From NCBI GenBank assembly GCA_950295325.1, contig OX485807.1:50954796-51018795 (forward strand): DNA of 64,000 nt, read 5' to 3'. The notes below the pieces were generated by a model, which had not been told where the DNA came from, ran no database searches, and worked only from the letters and a program-made list of their open reading frames with translations. This DNA comes from Polytrichum commune. Its lineage: Eukaryota > Streptophyta > Polytrichopsida > Polytrichales > Polytrichaceae. The translations under genes were made by a program, and so were the position numbers. This document shows positions 24,031 to 36,000 of the stretch, piece after piece. Within the stretch, counting starts at the first letter, position 1. The number at the start of each line of letters is the position of its first letter.

Positions 24031-24188
24031 TCGTAGATCTACAGGATAATATCTAATTGATTGATAGATTCTGTCCTCATTCTCGTAGATGGTCTACAGA
24101 GTCTTTCTTCCTGTCCACCACCACCCACAGTGGTCTCTCAGAGCCCACTCGTAGATCTCCGGTTTCAAATATCTCGTCTTTCGTAGAT
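24031..24188 (+). promoter_or_regulatory. Four copies of TCGTAGAT upstream of MEX1
   Basis: TCGTAGAT occurs at 24031, 24083, 24149 and 24181, spaced 52, 66 and 32 bases, in the 380 bases before the MEX1 start codon. It could be a cluster of factor-binding sites or a remnant of a tandem duplication in the 5' leader. The motif is not one I recognise. Confidence 0.35.
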
Positions 24189-24408
24189 CCTTTCCGCGTT
24201 CTTGTGGACGATCCATAGGAGTTTTTCTCTCACCTTCCTTGGGCTCCCTCCCTGTTAAGTAACTTAGTTGTTGCGAACGGCGCTCCGGGCTACTGGCTCC
24301 GGGCTCGATTGGGATTGTTCGGAAGGTTCAATCGATGTGGTAGCGATCATCTTCTTTGAAGGTGTGAGGAATTTGGGGCGCGTGTTTGGGCATCCCATCA
24401 ATTTCACC

Positions 24409-27400
24409 ATGGCGCTCTCGCAGGCGGCAGCCACATTGGGGGGGATGCAACTGGAGAGGGTGGTGGTAGCTGGACCCTCATCCTCACGCACCATTGCGAA
24501 CAGAATTTCGAACAGTAACGCAAGCCTTTGCGTAGCCTCTCGGCGGATTGAGAGTTTGGGTGAGAGGAGTAGTGTGGGAACTAGCCACCGGTTTCGTTGG
24601 GGGCGATTGCCTGGCGATGGGGCCAACGGATCATCGTCGTTGGGGGTGGTGTGGCCAAGAAGAAGATTGGGGGCTGACGCCGCACCTAGAGCGTTCACGG
24701 AGGCCGACAATGCTGGATCGGCTCCCACATTCTCTGAGGTTGTTTTTACAGTTTGGGTTGGTTGTGGGTTTGTGGGGGTTGAATTGCAAGAGTTGAGGTG
24801 TCTGAGTGTGTTGGAATTACATCGTTCTGATGGAGGTTAGATGTGGTTGTGATGACACAGGGAGGAGTGGAGGAGGATCCCCAGACAGTGGGGTTGAAGA
24901 ATTGGGACACCATCACCGCACGGCTTGCTGATTCCGCAACTCTGGCATTCCTCCTGTTGCAGCTGCCTCAAATTATATTGAACACGCAGAATCTGATGGC
25001 TGGCAACCAAGGTGCCCTCTTTGCGATTCCGTGGATGGTATGTTTCCTCACTCTCTCCCACCACAGCCGTTGTTGTTGTCCACAGTCTTTTCTGAAGCTA
25101 TTTTGCTGTTTTTGGATTCAATCAAGTCTTTCTGGAGGTGTTTTGCCATGGGATAAGTTGCTACATTCTTCGGGAAGGTGCTTTGCCAGGGAAAGGTTGC
25201 CACATTTGATTTTATTATGGGTTAAATTAAGTTTTTAGGAAGGTATTTGCCAGGGAAATGTTGCAAATTTTGTATTGAATTCAATCGAGTCTCTTTGACG
25301 GTATTTTACCAAGGAGAGGTTGTTACATTTGTTTTTGGTTTCAATCAAGGGTTTCTGAAGGTGTTTTTTTCCTGGGAAAGGTTGTCACATTTGGGTTTTG
25401 GATTAAATCAAGTCCCTCTGAAGGTATTTTTCCTAGTAAAGGTTGTCACATTTGGTTTTTGAATTTAATCAAGTCCCTCTGAAGGTATGTTTTCCGGTGA
25501 AGGTTGCCACACTCTTTTTGTGTGTGGATTCAACCAAGTCTCTGTGAAGGTATGTTGCCTGGTAAAGGTTGTCACATTTTTTTTTGGGTGTGGATTCAAT
25601 CAAGTCTCTCTGAAGGTATCTTGCATGGTAAGGTTGCCATATTTTTTTTGGGTGTGGGTTTACGTACGTTTCTCTGAAGTATGTTGTTTGGTAAAGTTTC
25701 CACATTCTGTTTTCGGTGTGGAGTCAACCTAGTCTCTGAAGGTATATTGTCAGCGAAAGGTTGCCGTATTTTGATTGGGATTCAATCAAGTCTTTTAAAG
25801 CTATTTTGCCAGGGAAAGATTGACAGATTCTTTTTGTGGGGGCTCAATCAAGGTCTCTCTGAAGGTATTTTCCCAGGGAAGGGTTGTCACATTATCATTT
25901 TTGGATTTCATCCAGTAGCACTCAGCAGGACCAATATTGTGGCTGCGGTGCTGCAGGGACAACTCACAGGGCTGTTGGGTAACTTGTCCCTTCTGTCATA
26001 CTTTGCCGGGAAGAAAGAGCGAGGTGCAATGGTGGTGCAAGCGGTAGGTGTGGTGTCCACACTGGTCGTTCTATCGCAGTTGGCCTTGGCAGGTGCAATG
26101 CCGGTCCCAGCCTTTGCTGTAACGGCCAGTGCGGTGGCTGTGGGCCTCCTGCTAAACTTCCTCAGCTACAACAACATGCTGGCCCCGGCACTCTGGTCGC
26201 TATGGGGAGACGTCGTCACCGTCGGTGGTCTCACTGTACTCCCCCAGGTGTGTCATTCATTCTTTTTTTTTCACGGGCTCAAGTTATTCAGATTCACGTC
26301 GGCAGTTAACTTGACCTATTCGACCCTTTTTGTGTTATTGGAGCACTAAAGTACGAATTACACACGGCATTTGGGTAGTGGAAGTATTCATATGTCCTGC
26401 TTGCAACCACATAATTACAATTGTAGTAAGCTGTCTGTTTGCTCACCATAAGGTTGGGCAAAGAACACAGAAAATTATCAAGTCATCACCTGCCACATAA
26501 GGATCTTCAGATTCTCCAGTGTTTAATTTGATCCGAACTTCTCACACACCCATGGTAGTAGAGATCTTATCATTGACAACATGAAAGGGTATGAAACAGC
26601 CCTGTCAAAGCTGGCATTGAGGGTAACTTTGCAAAATATGAGTCCACGACCTAGTAGCAATACGTTCAAGCATTTTTAAATATAAAAATATAAAAATAAA
26701 TAAACATATAATGTATATATATTTGTTCACATCAATTGGGAGTCCATGTTGGAGCTGCAATGGACCTGGTTGAGGGATAGGCATCTTACCATTGACAATA
26801 TGAAAGGGTATGAAATAGCCCTTTCTAACATGTCACTGAGGTTAATTTTGCAAAACATGAGTCCATGACCTAGAAGCAATACGTTTAGCAAGGTTTCAGA
26901 TATACATGTTTTAGTTCACATCAGATCCTTGGAGTTAATGTTGGAGCTGAAATGGAATCGTGTGGATTTTCCAGGTTATGTGGTCCACATTTGTGCCGTA
27001 TATCCCACCCTCCAACCTGCCTGGCACTATATCTGGTGGTTTGGCTGTCACCCTGGTTATGCTGGTACGGTATTTGCTACCTCTCTGTCTTGACATCAAA
27101 TCACTCTTAACTATGATCACCCTGTTTACCATGTCTTTCTCCTTCGTAGCTCTAAAATACTCTATCTGCATAGAGGTTCTTCATATCATGGTCTATTTTG
27201 GAAAATACTGTTTTGAGGTGCTTGCATGAATATTATAAGCCAAGTTGCAAGGGATTGACAGGCTCGACTTAACAAACTGCCGCCAGCTGGAATAAAGCTT
27301 TTGGGGTCTGTCTCAGCCTGGACTGCAACTCTTCTCTTCATGTGGGCTCCAGTTGCACAAGCGGTATGTATCTTAATCGTGTTATCTTTCAGATATGCCA

Positions 27401-28546
27401 CTTGTTATGTGTATGAGGAAGGATCAGAGTTGCACATAGGTTTACCATATTTGCAGAATGGTCTCTGAAACTTACAAATACGTGACATGTGGATAATGTG
27501 GTGTTGGGGAACAGTGGTCGAATTACTTGAATCCTGCCAACATAAAGGGTCTATCAGTGTTCACTGTGTTGCTGGCTATGGCCGGGAACGGTTTGTTACT
27601 GCCACGCGCTCTATTTACTCGCGATCTTATGTGGTATGCTTTTCCACAAATTTTTGAGAATGTGGTCAAAGCTTTCTATTTTGACTGAATTCAGGTCTTA
27701 TTTGACTTGTTAGTTCTGGTGACTTTGAATCTCTGACATGAATAAGGAAACTCGTCTCAAATGTACGACTAGAGTATAGGTCTGCGTTTGAGGTGTTCAA
27801 ATGAGGACTCAGTGGAAGGGGTAGAGTGCTGCTGCTGTATCCAAATTTTAAGTTTTTATGTACTTGTGATGCGAGTGCAGGTTCACAGGATCATCATGGG
27901 GAACTTTACTTCAAGGCTGGGGAATTCTGGTCACCATGCTTGTGTAAGAATGGCACTCAACCTCTTCATGGTTACTGTGTGTGTGTCTCCATTCTGCTCC
28001 AGTGCCATTTACACGCTAGGTTATAATTCTGGTACTTTGCAATGTGTTACGCAAAGGTATTTCTATTGCTATTTTTGAAAACTGCTTCTCTTGTTCCCTG
28101 AGCCTTCCTACATGTATGATCCTTTGTTGTTGGTGCTCATGGGAATTTTACCCAAGTCACAGTCAATTTGTTACTAGTGCAGCCTTTAGGTCTTATTTCC
28201 CACTAATATGTAATATATTGCGGTTTTTGCTTTCAATTTGTTCTTGCAGGTTCAAGTGCATCAATGATGCGGTCTTCTATGGTGTCAGTGGTGTGCTGGC
28301 ACTTTGGCTAGGTAAGTTTTTCAAAAGATTTGGGCTAATCTGTTACTCCTAATTGTGATGGAAGTAGTGAGTGAAGTTTGTGTTGTCAGGAAGTCTTGAA
28401 TGCTACAGCAGGATAGGTTGTTATTCATGCTCACATATTGAATCATTTGTGCAGGTTATATGTTCATCAACGATGCCAAAGCATACTCACTGGGATCCCC
28501 ACTACAACCACTTGTGGAACTTGTTACTGGCAGGCGGTCTAGATAA
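24409..28546 (+). CDS. MEX1: Chloroplast maltose transporter MEX1 (maltose excess protein 1), nine exons
   Basis: Exons: 24409-24738, 24861-25037, 25957-26247, 26975-27064, 27262-27363, 27515-27633, 27881-27943, 28250-28311, 28455-28546. All junctions are GT-AG and in phase, giving 441 residues (Arabidopsis MEX1 is about 415). The first ~110 residues are Ser/Arg/Ala-rich with few acids, as expected for a plastid transit peptide. Family blocks follow in order: WDTITARLADSATLAFLLLQ, QLTGLLGNLSLLSYFA, MWSTFVP, NPANIKGLSVFT, GNGLLLPRALFTRDLMWFTG. MEX1 sits in the inner envelope and exports maltose from starch breakdown at night. The start at 24409 has the context ACCATGGC; an in-frame Met at 24268 would add 47 residues. 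Introns 2 and 3 carry repeats described separately. The very C-terminus (last ~30 residues) is less conserved, so exon 9 is the least certain. Confidence 0.88.
25100..25930 (+). repeat. ~62-bp intronic minisatellite in MEX1 intron 2
   Basis: About 13 diverged units fill nearly the whole intron between exons 2 and 3. The consensus contains TCAATCAAGTCTCTCTGAAG, then GTATTTTGCCAGGGAAAGG, then TTGCCACATTTTTTTTG. Unit starts (TCAATCAAG or variant) fall near 25281, 25341, 25404, 25465, 25530, 25595, 25660, 25723, 25782, 25844 and 25906, a period of 59-65 bp. Each unit contains AAGGTATNTT, which resembles the exon 2 splice donor (ATGGTATGTTT). Long open frames run through the array only because the units lack stops in one frame. 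Confidence 0.85.
26557..26900 (+). repeat. Direct duplication in MEX1 intron 3
   Basis: The block with ATTGACAA(C/T)ATGAAAGGG, TATGAAA(C/T)AGCCCT, TTTTGCAAAA(C/T)ATGAG and AGCAATACGTT occurs twice, near 26570-26670 and 26795-26895, about 225 bp apart in the same orientation. Confidence 0.65.
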
Positions 28547-31388
28547 TTGTAATCGGGGACTTCTCTACATCCACATTGACTTCTCCCCAAATATTGCATA
28601 CACAACTTAGTACATGTGATAGCTTGCCCTAGTAGTTGGTATCAAAAAATATGTCACAATGAAATTTTCATATAGGCACACAAAGGTGGTGCCTCTGATA
28701 CATCTGAAGGTGGAGGCCTGTGATGAAAAAAGTGTTGTCATTTTTAGTGTACCATTTTAGGGACGATGGCCTACTTATCCAAGGAAGGTATTTGAGGAAG
28801 GACTACTGTTATTAGCTAATCATGAGGTTAGATGAACTGAGAAAGTCAAGTATTGTGATCAAGGGTTGGTGGATACCCTTCTCTTTGTTAGTATGTTTAT
28901 AGTCGGTAAAAGGTTTCCAGATTTCTTTATCCAAGTGGTTTTGGAGAATTGCAAGTGAAATGAGATCAGGAGTTGGGACAAGTGAACTTTAGAGGACTAA
29001 AGCTTCTTTCCAGGGCAATTCTGAAGGGGTTGCAAATCCATGCACTATTTGCGTTATACCCTGTACCCTGTGATGAAATCTTCTAACTTGGCTTCACCAC
29101 ATGTTATTGTGGTTGCCTATCGCCACTGGCTGACTTCTGCCGTTCAAAATGTATAATGACTTCAATAGATATTGTTCACCTTGTCAAACATCTATTTCAA
29201 ATTGAGTGACTAGCATTATTTAGTTGATGCACAAAATTTCTTAATTTCACCGCCCTATTGTACATGAATATATGGATTGAGGACAAGCAAGTGCATAAGA
29301 TTGACAAACCGGATCCTTATGTTTAAACTCCCAACAGTCACCCATGCAATATATGGATTTGCTATGAACATCAACCTCACCATGGATGGGAGGAGCTTTG
29401 GGTATGCATGCTTGTAACTACTCTTGAGACAAACCTCTTACATCAAGGATATGGGTTCTTGAGGGGTCACTTGGTAGATATTAGAAAAACACGTGGGATG
29501 TAATAGTACACAATCATTTTATCCTTGGATTCTACCAATAAGATTTACACATCAAAACTTGCATTCCATTAGTAAATCTACAATGAAACATTTGCAAAAA
29601 CTAGATTGAAATTAGATTTCCCCTTATTTACTTATGGTTATCATAAGTGCATATTTGTTGATTTCTTAATTGGGTACATAGGTCCTCCCAATTGTGTTCA
29701 CTTGAGTGTAGAGTAGTTATTAATATTTGAAGACATAGTCCAATCTCTTTTAAACATGTATTTTTATGAAGTTTGCTCTTTGATCTTCACCGAACCACAT
29801 ACCAATTAAATCAATTAACCAAATAAACCAATTAAGGTTTGATCAAGAAAATGAGCCACTCAAGACCCATCTACCTTATAGGCAAGTTGTAAATAGCAAC
29901 CCATAACACATGTAAATACCGGACTCAGTCCAAATTCCATTTAATGTAGAGTATGCAAACTTTCAATTCCACATTCAAGGAACGAGAATGTGTACATCCT
30001 CCAACGCGTCCTCCCACTACCCTACAAATTTTCTATTGACGATCTTGATGAACAAAGCTATCAGGACTCTTTGAATGCCAATATGCATCCACCATGCCAG
30101 TAAGGGCAAATGAATTGATGTGACAAAGTGAGAGTGTTGTAGAGGGTTAATGGTCTAATAGTCCGCAAGAACGCAATGTCGGAGGTGGCTTAATACCGGA
30201 AGGTTGTTGAAGGCTCATGTTACTATCTCATGTTATTGCTCATTGCTCGCATGTTACCGCTCACCGCTCACTATTAGCTTCCCTCAAATTAAAGGTTCCC
30301 TATAATTACTTAATTCTCTAAAACAACCTATATGTTTGTACCCTATCATTACTTATATTTCTTATACAAATGCAATTTATTATAATTTATGTTTTTTTCA
30401 ACTAGTAAAAAGTAATCATGTGCATACATACCATTGCATACATACAAAATTCATATTCATACAAACTATTGCAAACATAGTTCTTGAAGTCTTGATTTTT
30501 CAAAGGACTTCAAACAAAACACAACCACATCACACTTGCATATCATACGCAACCATATATTGACAACTGAACTATCATGCACAATATGCATTAGTGTAGG
30601 TGTAGTTACCAAAATAAAATCAAATGATTGTGTGCTAAAAAAACACAACACCTACTCCGTTGGAGTTTGTGCACGAGCACAAAGAAAATCCTTATGGGTA
30701 CAAGAAATATGACAACCTTACAATCTTACAACCTCTTGTGAATTTATAACCCCCTAGCTCCCAATTCCCAATCATACTAAACATAAAACCTAGGATCGTA
30801 AACTTCAACCCTCGTATTAGTTCTAGGAAAAGCAATGGCCCATATTTATACCAATCTACTTTACTTATAATGAGACTGTCTATTTTAATGGACCCTTCAT
30901 CATTTGAAATTCCTTTATAAATTTTATTATGAATGAATTCAATCTTCATTATGTTATGTCACATGTTGTTGTGAAATGCATTGAATGACCTACCCATGGC
31001 CATTGTCATCACAAGAAACCCAAATTAAACAACATTTGGGGGGGCCATGACATCCCATGTGAACATTTTGGGAACAACATCGAGCAAAAAATAGAACAAG
31101 CATTTCTTCACCATCATAATTTGTTGTGTGACATGGCTTGCATGGTATATAATAGCAGGTAATTCGTACATCTAGGTTAGGTTACTTGGTTCTAGTAAGT
31201 TATGTAAATGCTCACATAATCCGAGTTAGAACTCCCTCACTAAATCCCAAGTTAGAACCTCTCCTTGTTGTATGTGAGCCTTACAATGAGAAATTGTCCC
31301 TTTGTTTTCAAAAACATAAAAAATCTTGGGAACGCTATTTAATAACATCACCAATCACTCATCTAAAAACAAGAAGGGCTATCAAAAC
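28547..31388. other. Spacer with diverged repeats
   Basis: No gene recognised. A block near 29742-29880 (TCTTTTAAACATGTATTTTT, then CACATACCAAT and GATCAAGAAAATGAGCC) resembles 31610-31735 (TCTTTATTAAACATGCG, then CACACACCAAT and GATTAAGAAAAGTAACC), another old dispersed repeat. 30300-30650 is very AT-rich with CATA-rich stretches. Confidence 0.4.
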
Positions 31389-31515
31389 TAGTCACATTTT
31401 TTCATCCATGGAGACATGAATGATGATATCATCTATATTTCTTAGATTTTGTTCATGAGCTGATCGATGGATGTATGCTAACCATCTCAAGAAGGTGAAT
31501 GACTTGCTACTCGTA
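31389..31515 (+). repeat. Dispersed repeat, copy 3 of 3
   Basis: Shares CATCCATG, GATATCATCTAT, TTTTGTTCATGAGCTGATCG and GAATGACTTGC with the copies at 17567 and 21524. Confidence 0.55.
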
Positions 31516-32257
31516 TCATTGACTCGTCATCCATACCGATTGGACATGGAAACACTATGATATTGACCAATTATGCCTAAAAAATTCATCAGACACTAAT
31601 TCAATCTTTATTAAACATGCGTCTTATGGTGTTGGTCCTTTGATTCTCACCTCAACACACACCAATAAAATATAGGGGTCCGATTAAGAAAAGTAACCAA
31701 ATTACACCCGCATACCTTAGGGCCACTTCACACATGAGACTGAGAGCCCGTGACCATTACACTTCAAGCACTCCCATTGGTGGAAAACGCGGGGCCACTC
31801 CAAATTCGCTTCAGACTACATTTGAGGGATTAACGACGTGATTAACAAAGTATATGAATGCAAGATGGATGTATAGTCTACATGGATTCCTACATGACAT
31901 TGAATAGATCATGTTTCATGGTCACTTGGATGATTTTCAAAAACCACCTCTTGGAGGTAGGCCTAACACAAAACCGGGAGACCATTGCACTCCGAATGCT
32001 CACAACCATTGATTTATTCTATTTTATCATATGTGAGGACCCGATCACATATGAATAGACATTCATTGAAATAATATTTGGTTGAGGACCCGGTTACATA
32101 TGACTTCACACTACATTGAGGGTCCGTTACCACACTATATGATTTTGGAGGTGTCTTGGGACGGCCTTTGGACACTTTCTTTTGGGCTCTCACAATTGCA
32201 TGGTCACGGCTCTTGGCTCGTGTGTGGAGTGGCCCTTTGTCTGTGTATATTTAAAAG
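31516..32257. other. Spacer before the AATF promoter
   Basis: No gene recognised. It contains related short blocks (GAGGACCCGATCACATATGA near 32035 and GAGGACCCGGTTACATATGA near 32084), a local direct duplication. Confidence 0.35.
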
Positions 32258-32749
32258 TGGGCCTAGGCCTAGTGCCATGATCCGTTCTTAGACCCAGGCC
32301 CACACTAGTTATAAGAAAATAGGATGGGACCCAGCAACAAAGCCCAAAAGCCCAAAAGTCCAAAACCCTAATGGTGTCGTCCTGTTCTCACCTTCGTCGA
32401 ACTCTGAAACCTTTGAAAGGAGAAATCGGTGTTAAGAGCAGATAATCTGCCGAAGCTGCAAGAATCCACAGTTCTGTACTATTCGCACTTACAGTAGCTG
32501 CTGCGCTCTGCATTCTTCCTTCGTGTACCGATAATTCTTTTTTTCTGCGGGAAATTTTTTAGGGTTGAGTCAGGGTTTAAGGTTTCCCCGAGCGTCTTTC
32601 GCTTGTTGCCAATCCTCCCCTAAACACACCAGGTACTTATTTGAGCGACCTAGGATAATCGAATTTCGTTTCTTGCCCTGCATATTGTTATGCTCAAAGC
32701 TTCTGTGTTAGAGTTATGGTTAAAGTCGCTAGGGTTCTAGTTAGGGTTT
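32258..32749 (+). promoter_or_regulatory. AATF promoter/leader: site II and telo-box motifs
   Basis: Site II-type elements TGGGCC (32258-32263) and GGCCCA (32297-32302) are followed by a telo-box AAACCCTA (32363-32370). Further copies lie in the opposite sense at 32559-32566 (TTAGGGTT) and 32741-32749 (TTAGGGTTT). Site II plus telo-box is the known promoter signature of plant ribosomal-protein and ribosome-biogenesis genes, which agrees with the product encoded downstream. Some of the later motifs may lie in the transcribed leader. Confidence 0.55.
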
Positions 32750-33098
32750 AAGCTTTATACCAAGCTCTTCTTGAGCGAGCTGACAATTGCCCTTTTAGAA
32801 AGGGCATCGAATTTCGCTACCTGTCTTGCGTAGCGTTTTGCGTTGGTTCTACTCGCAGGTATATTTTAAAGAATTTTGTGAAATTTAGGAATTAAGAAAT
32901 TCGCCGAAGAATTGGTGAGGTTTCGATAAGGTCTCGGGCATACGACAATTTATTCCTGGGTTGCGGCCAGTTCAATTGGGAGCCAAGCAAGGGAAACTAA
33001 CGTTCTGTTGGCATTGGATTCTGCGTAAGAGAGTTGTCAGATTAATTTAGAGGTTTTTGGTCCTCCGCCTCTCTCGAGTTTGCCCGACGTTGGCTGCG

Positions 33099-36000
33099 AT
33101 GGCGGACTCCGACGACGCATTGGACGACGTCTCTATGGACTCCGACGATGCCTCGATGAACATGTCGGATGAAGACTTTGATGAGTCTATCCCCTTGTAA
33201 GCATACCACTGTCGCTGAAAACTGTGCTTTTGAGCTGGTTTTTTGTTGCTTTTTGTGCATCAGTGTTTGCAGGTAACTTCCTTTGTGAGGCTTGCAATTC
33301 TGAGCAATAATTTCGTTCTGGAATTTGCTAGGAACGAGGATGGGCGGCTCCGGATGCGAGCTGATATCAACATGGAAGGGCCCGAATACTCAGGAAGAAA
33401 GAGCAGCCGTTTGGCTGCCTTCGAAAGCAACGGCGAGGAGCTACCAGTCAATCAAAGTTTGATGGACGCAAATGGCAAGAGTTTTAATTTTGAGTATGAA
33501 GACGAAGATGACGATGATCTTTTGGTATGTACATACCTTCTCTAGGCTTGTTTTCTAATGAGTTCTACAGTCAGGATTTGGGCCTTGAGCTGCAAATGAT
33601 GTAAACTAATCTCAGAATCTGTTTCTTTTCTATGTTAAGGAATGTCCTTACATGGTGTGGGTTGAAGTTAGGGCGTCGGGTGGGGAACGAAGAAGATGAT
33701 CAACTAGAAGCTCTCAATCAAGAGTACGAGGAACTTCGTAAACAAGAAGAGTGAGTATCTGATTTCTTTGTTCCTCTTTTATCCCATCAGAAGTGTAGTA
33801 TCTAGTCTTTACATGCTTGAGTTGACAATGTCTCACTCAATTCTGATCTGGCCAAATTACATTGAGTTTGTGCAATTTGTTGATTTGTCCAGAGCAATGG
33901 GAGTGGCAGTGGTGCAAACTTGTGATGAATTGATTCTGTTAGCTAGTGCGTTTCTTTTTCATGCATTGCCTGTTGCATGTAATTCCTTATCTGCATCCAG
34001 AGTGTCTTGTTGTTGGCATTCTGTTCTCTCTATATAAGCAATTGATTGAAATAATCCACTTGTTGGTTAAGGAGGACTATCCCTAATTTCTATCATATTT
34101 TTCCACTCTGCGTTTGCAGGTAGTCCTATATTGTGTTTGATACAGTTTGCTTCTTTTGTTTGAAAATATTATGGCCAATGATTTAGCTGGTCCTTCCTTG
34201 CATGACTTGCTTATCAGGGATCCATCGACAGTTATCTAACTTTAGTCTTGTGATCTTTTGAATGGGATTAGGGAGCTGGTAAACAAACTGAAAGGGAAAA
34301 AATCAGAAGATCAGGGGAAGGGAGACGCTGTACGCCATCAGAAGGTGAGGGAATTGTATAATTTGTTACTCCCTCTTGTAAGTTGTTGAGGTATCTAAGA
34401 TTCTTGTGGAAGTATGGCAGCATCTCATTGACTCATAATTTTGTGTATACAGGTGCTATGGGACAGAGCTTTAGAAATTCGAATTTCGATCCAGAAGTTG
34501 GTCACTGGAGTGCACCGTTTTCCAGTGGTAGGTCTACTTAGGAAGCTCACTTATTTGTCATTTAATATGTTTCTGCCTATACTGCATATACAGCTGATTT
34601 ATGGACCTGCAAGTTAGGTACCCAGCTCAAAGAATCAGAATGATATCTCAGCTACAATAGATTTGCCTCCTCAACATTTTCCCAAATTATTCTGCACCTG
34701 GACCTGGATGTGTGAGATACAGTCTCTTCAATTATGCATCATAAATTCTCATTTGGAAGACCAAGCTTACATGTTTTTGGGGCTATTTGTGACTGCAGAT
34801 GCAAGGCAAGGATGCCTCCTCAGAAGCTTACAATGAATGTGAGAAGGCACGTAGGATGGTAACTGAGGCTGCAGCTACTGCTCTTAATAGTTTTCTAGAA
34901 TTAAAACAGGTACTATTTTCTGCACTAAGTTGAGTTGTTGTGAACTGATTATTTATGTGTCTAGATCTGTTGTTTTGTCTGTTTACATCAACTTATGTCT
35001 GCTCCTGTATCATCTTCTTCAGCTTCCTAGGGTGCTTTTTGAAGGTTATTCTGATGGAATCATGGCAAACAGGTGTTGGTAGAGCAAAATGAAGCAGTAG
35101 TAGGAAGTGATTCTGCAGGTGTGGATGGTATGTCTAAACCACGTGTATCATATCTTACAATTGCTGCAATATTTTTCATGCTTTTTGCATTCTTTTGACA
35201 TGAGATGAGCTATCATGTTTGCAACGGAGGATGATTGTAAAAGCTTGAAATTCTCAATATCATGTGAACTTGAATGCATTTTTTGCCTACTGTAGTCAAG
35301 GTGGGACTAGATGTATGTATGCTTTATGGTCTTTAAAAAGGTTCAAATCGTCTCAGATGTATTGCGAAAGCGAAAAGGAGATTATGAGGACAGTGTGACA
35401 GAAGATAAAAATTCAGAGAGCTTGTGTGATACCCTTTGGGAACGCATGACTAGTCTTTATTCAAGGTACAAAGTGATTTGCTCAGACACCTACATGCTGC
35501 TGGTAAAGAGTTCCAGGGCAAATTTATTTCCTTTTGGTCTCACTTGGGATTCTACATCAGAATAGGGATCATAATATTTGATCATTTGTTGTTTTATCTG
35601 TTCAGGATTTAGGGTCTTATGTTGCTATCAATATTTATAAAATTTTGTAAATCAAGGTTTTCTGATAGTATTGCTCAATTTACTTATAGCTGTAAAAGAA
35701 GTGATGAAGCTTACCATGTAGATTTTTCGTCTCATAATTGGCTCCAACTTTTCTGATGGGTCCTATTCAATAACAGGATAACTCCATTTCGAAATTCTTC
35801 AGTGGATAGATGGCAAAGGAAAACACAACTTGCAACAGGTGCAGGTGCACTTAAAGGCAAGCTTCAAGCTTTTAATCAGGTAAGGCTCGTTGACCACCCC
35901 CTCTGTTAGTAGCCTCTGTTGGATTGTTAGTAGCTTTTGTGATATATTTGTTGAGTGCTTTGTTTATGAGGCTTTTGTTGTGATGGTACAGAGCATAAGC

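Noticed and set aside
24264-24728. 154-residue minus-strand frame over MEX1 exon 1
   Set aside because: Antisense shadow of a GC-rich transit-peptide exon.
25247-25732. Open frames through MEX1 intron 2
   Set aside because: They translate a 62-bp minisatellite and use no splice signal that keeps MEX1 in frame; the family alignment skips directly from exon 2 to exon 3.
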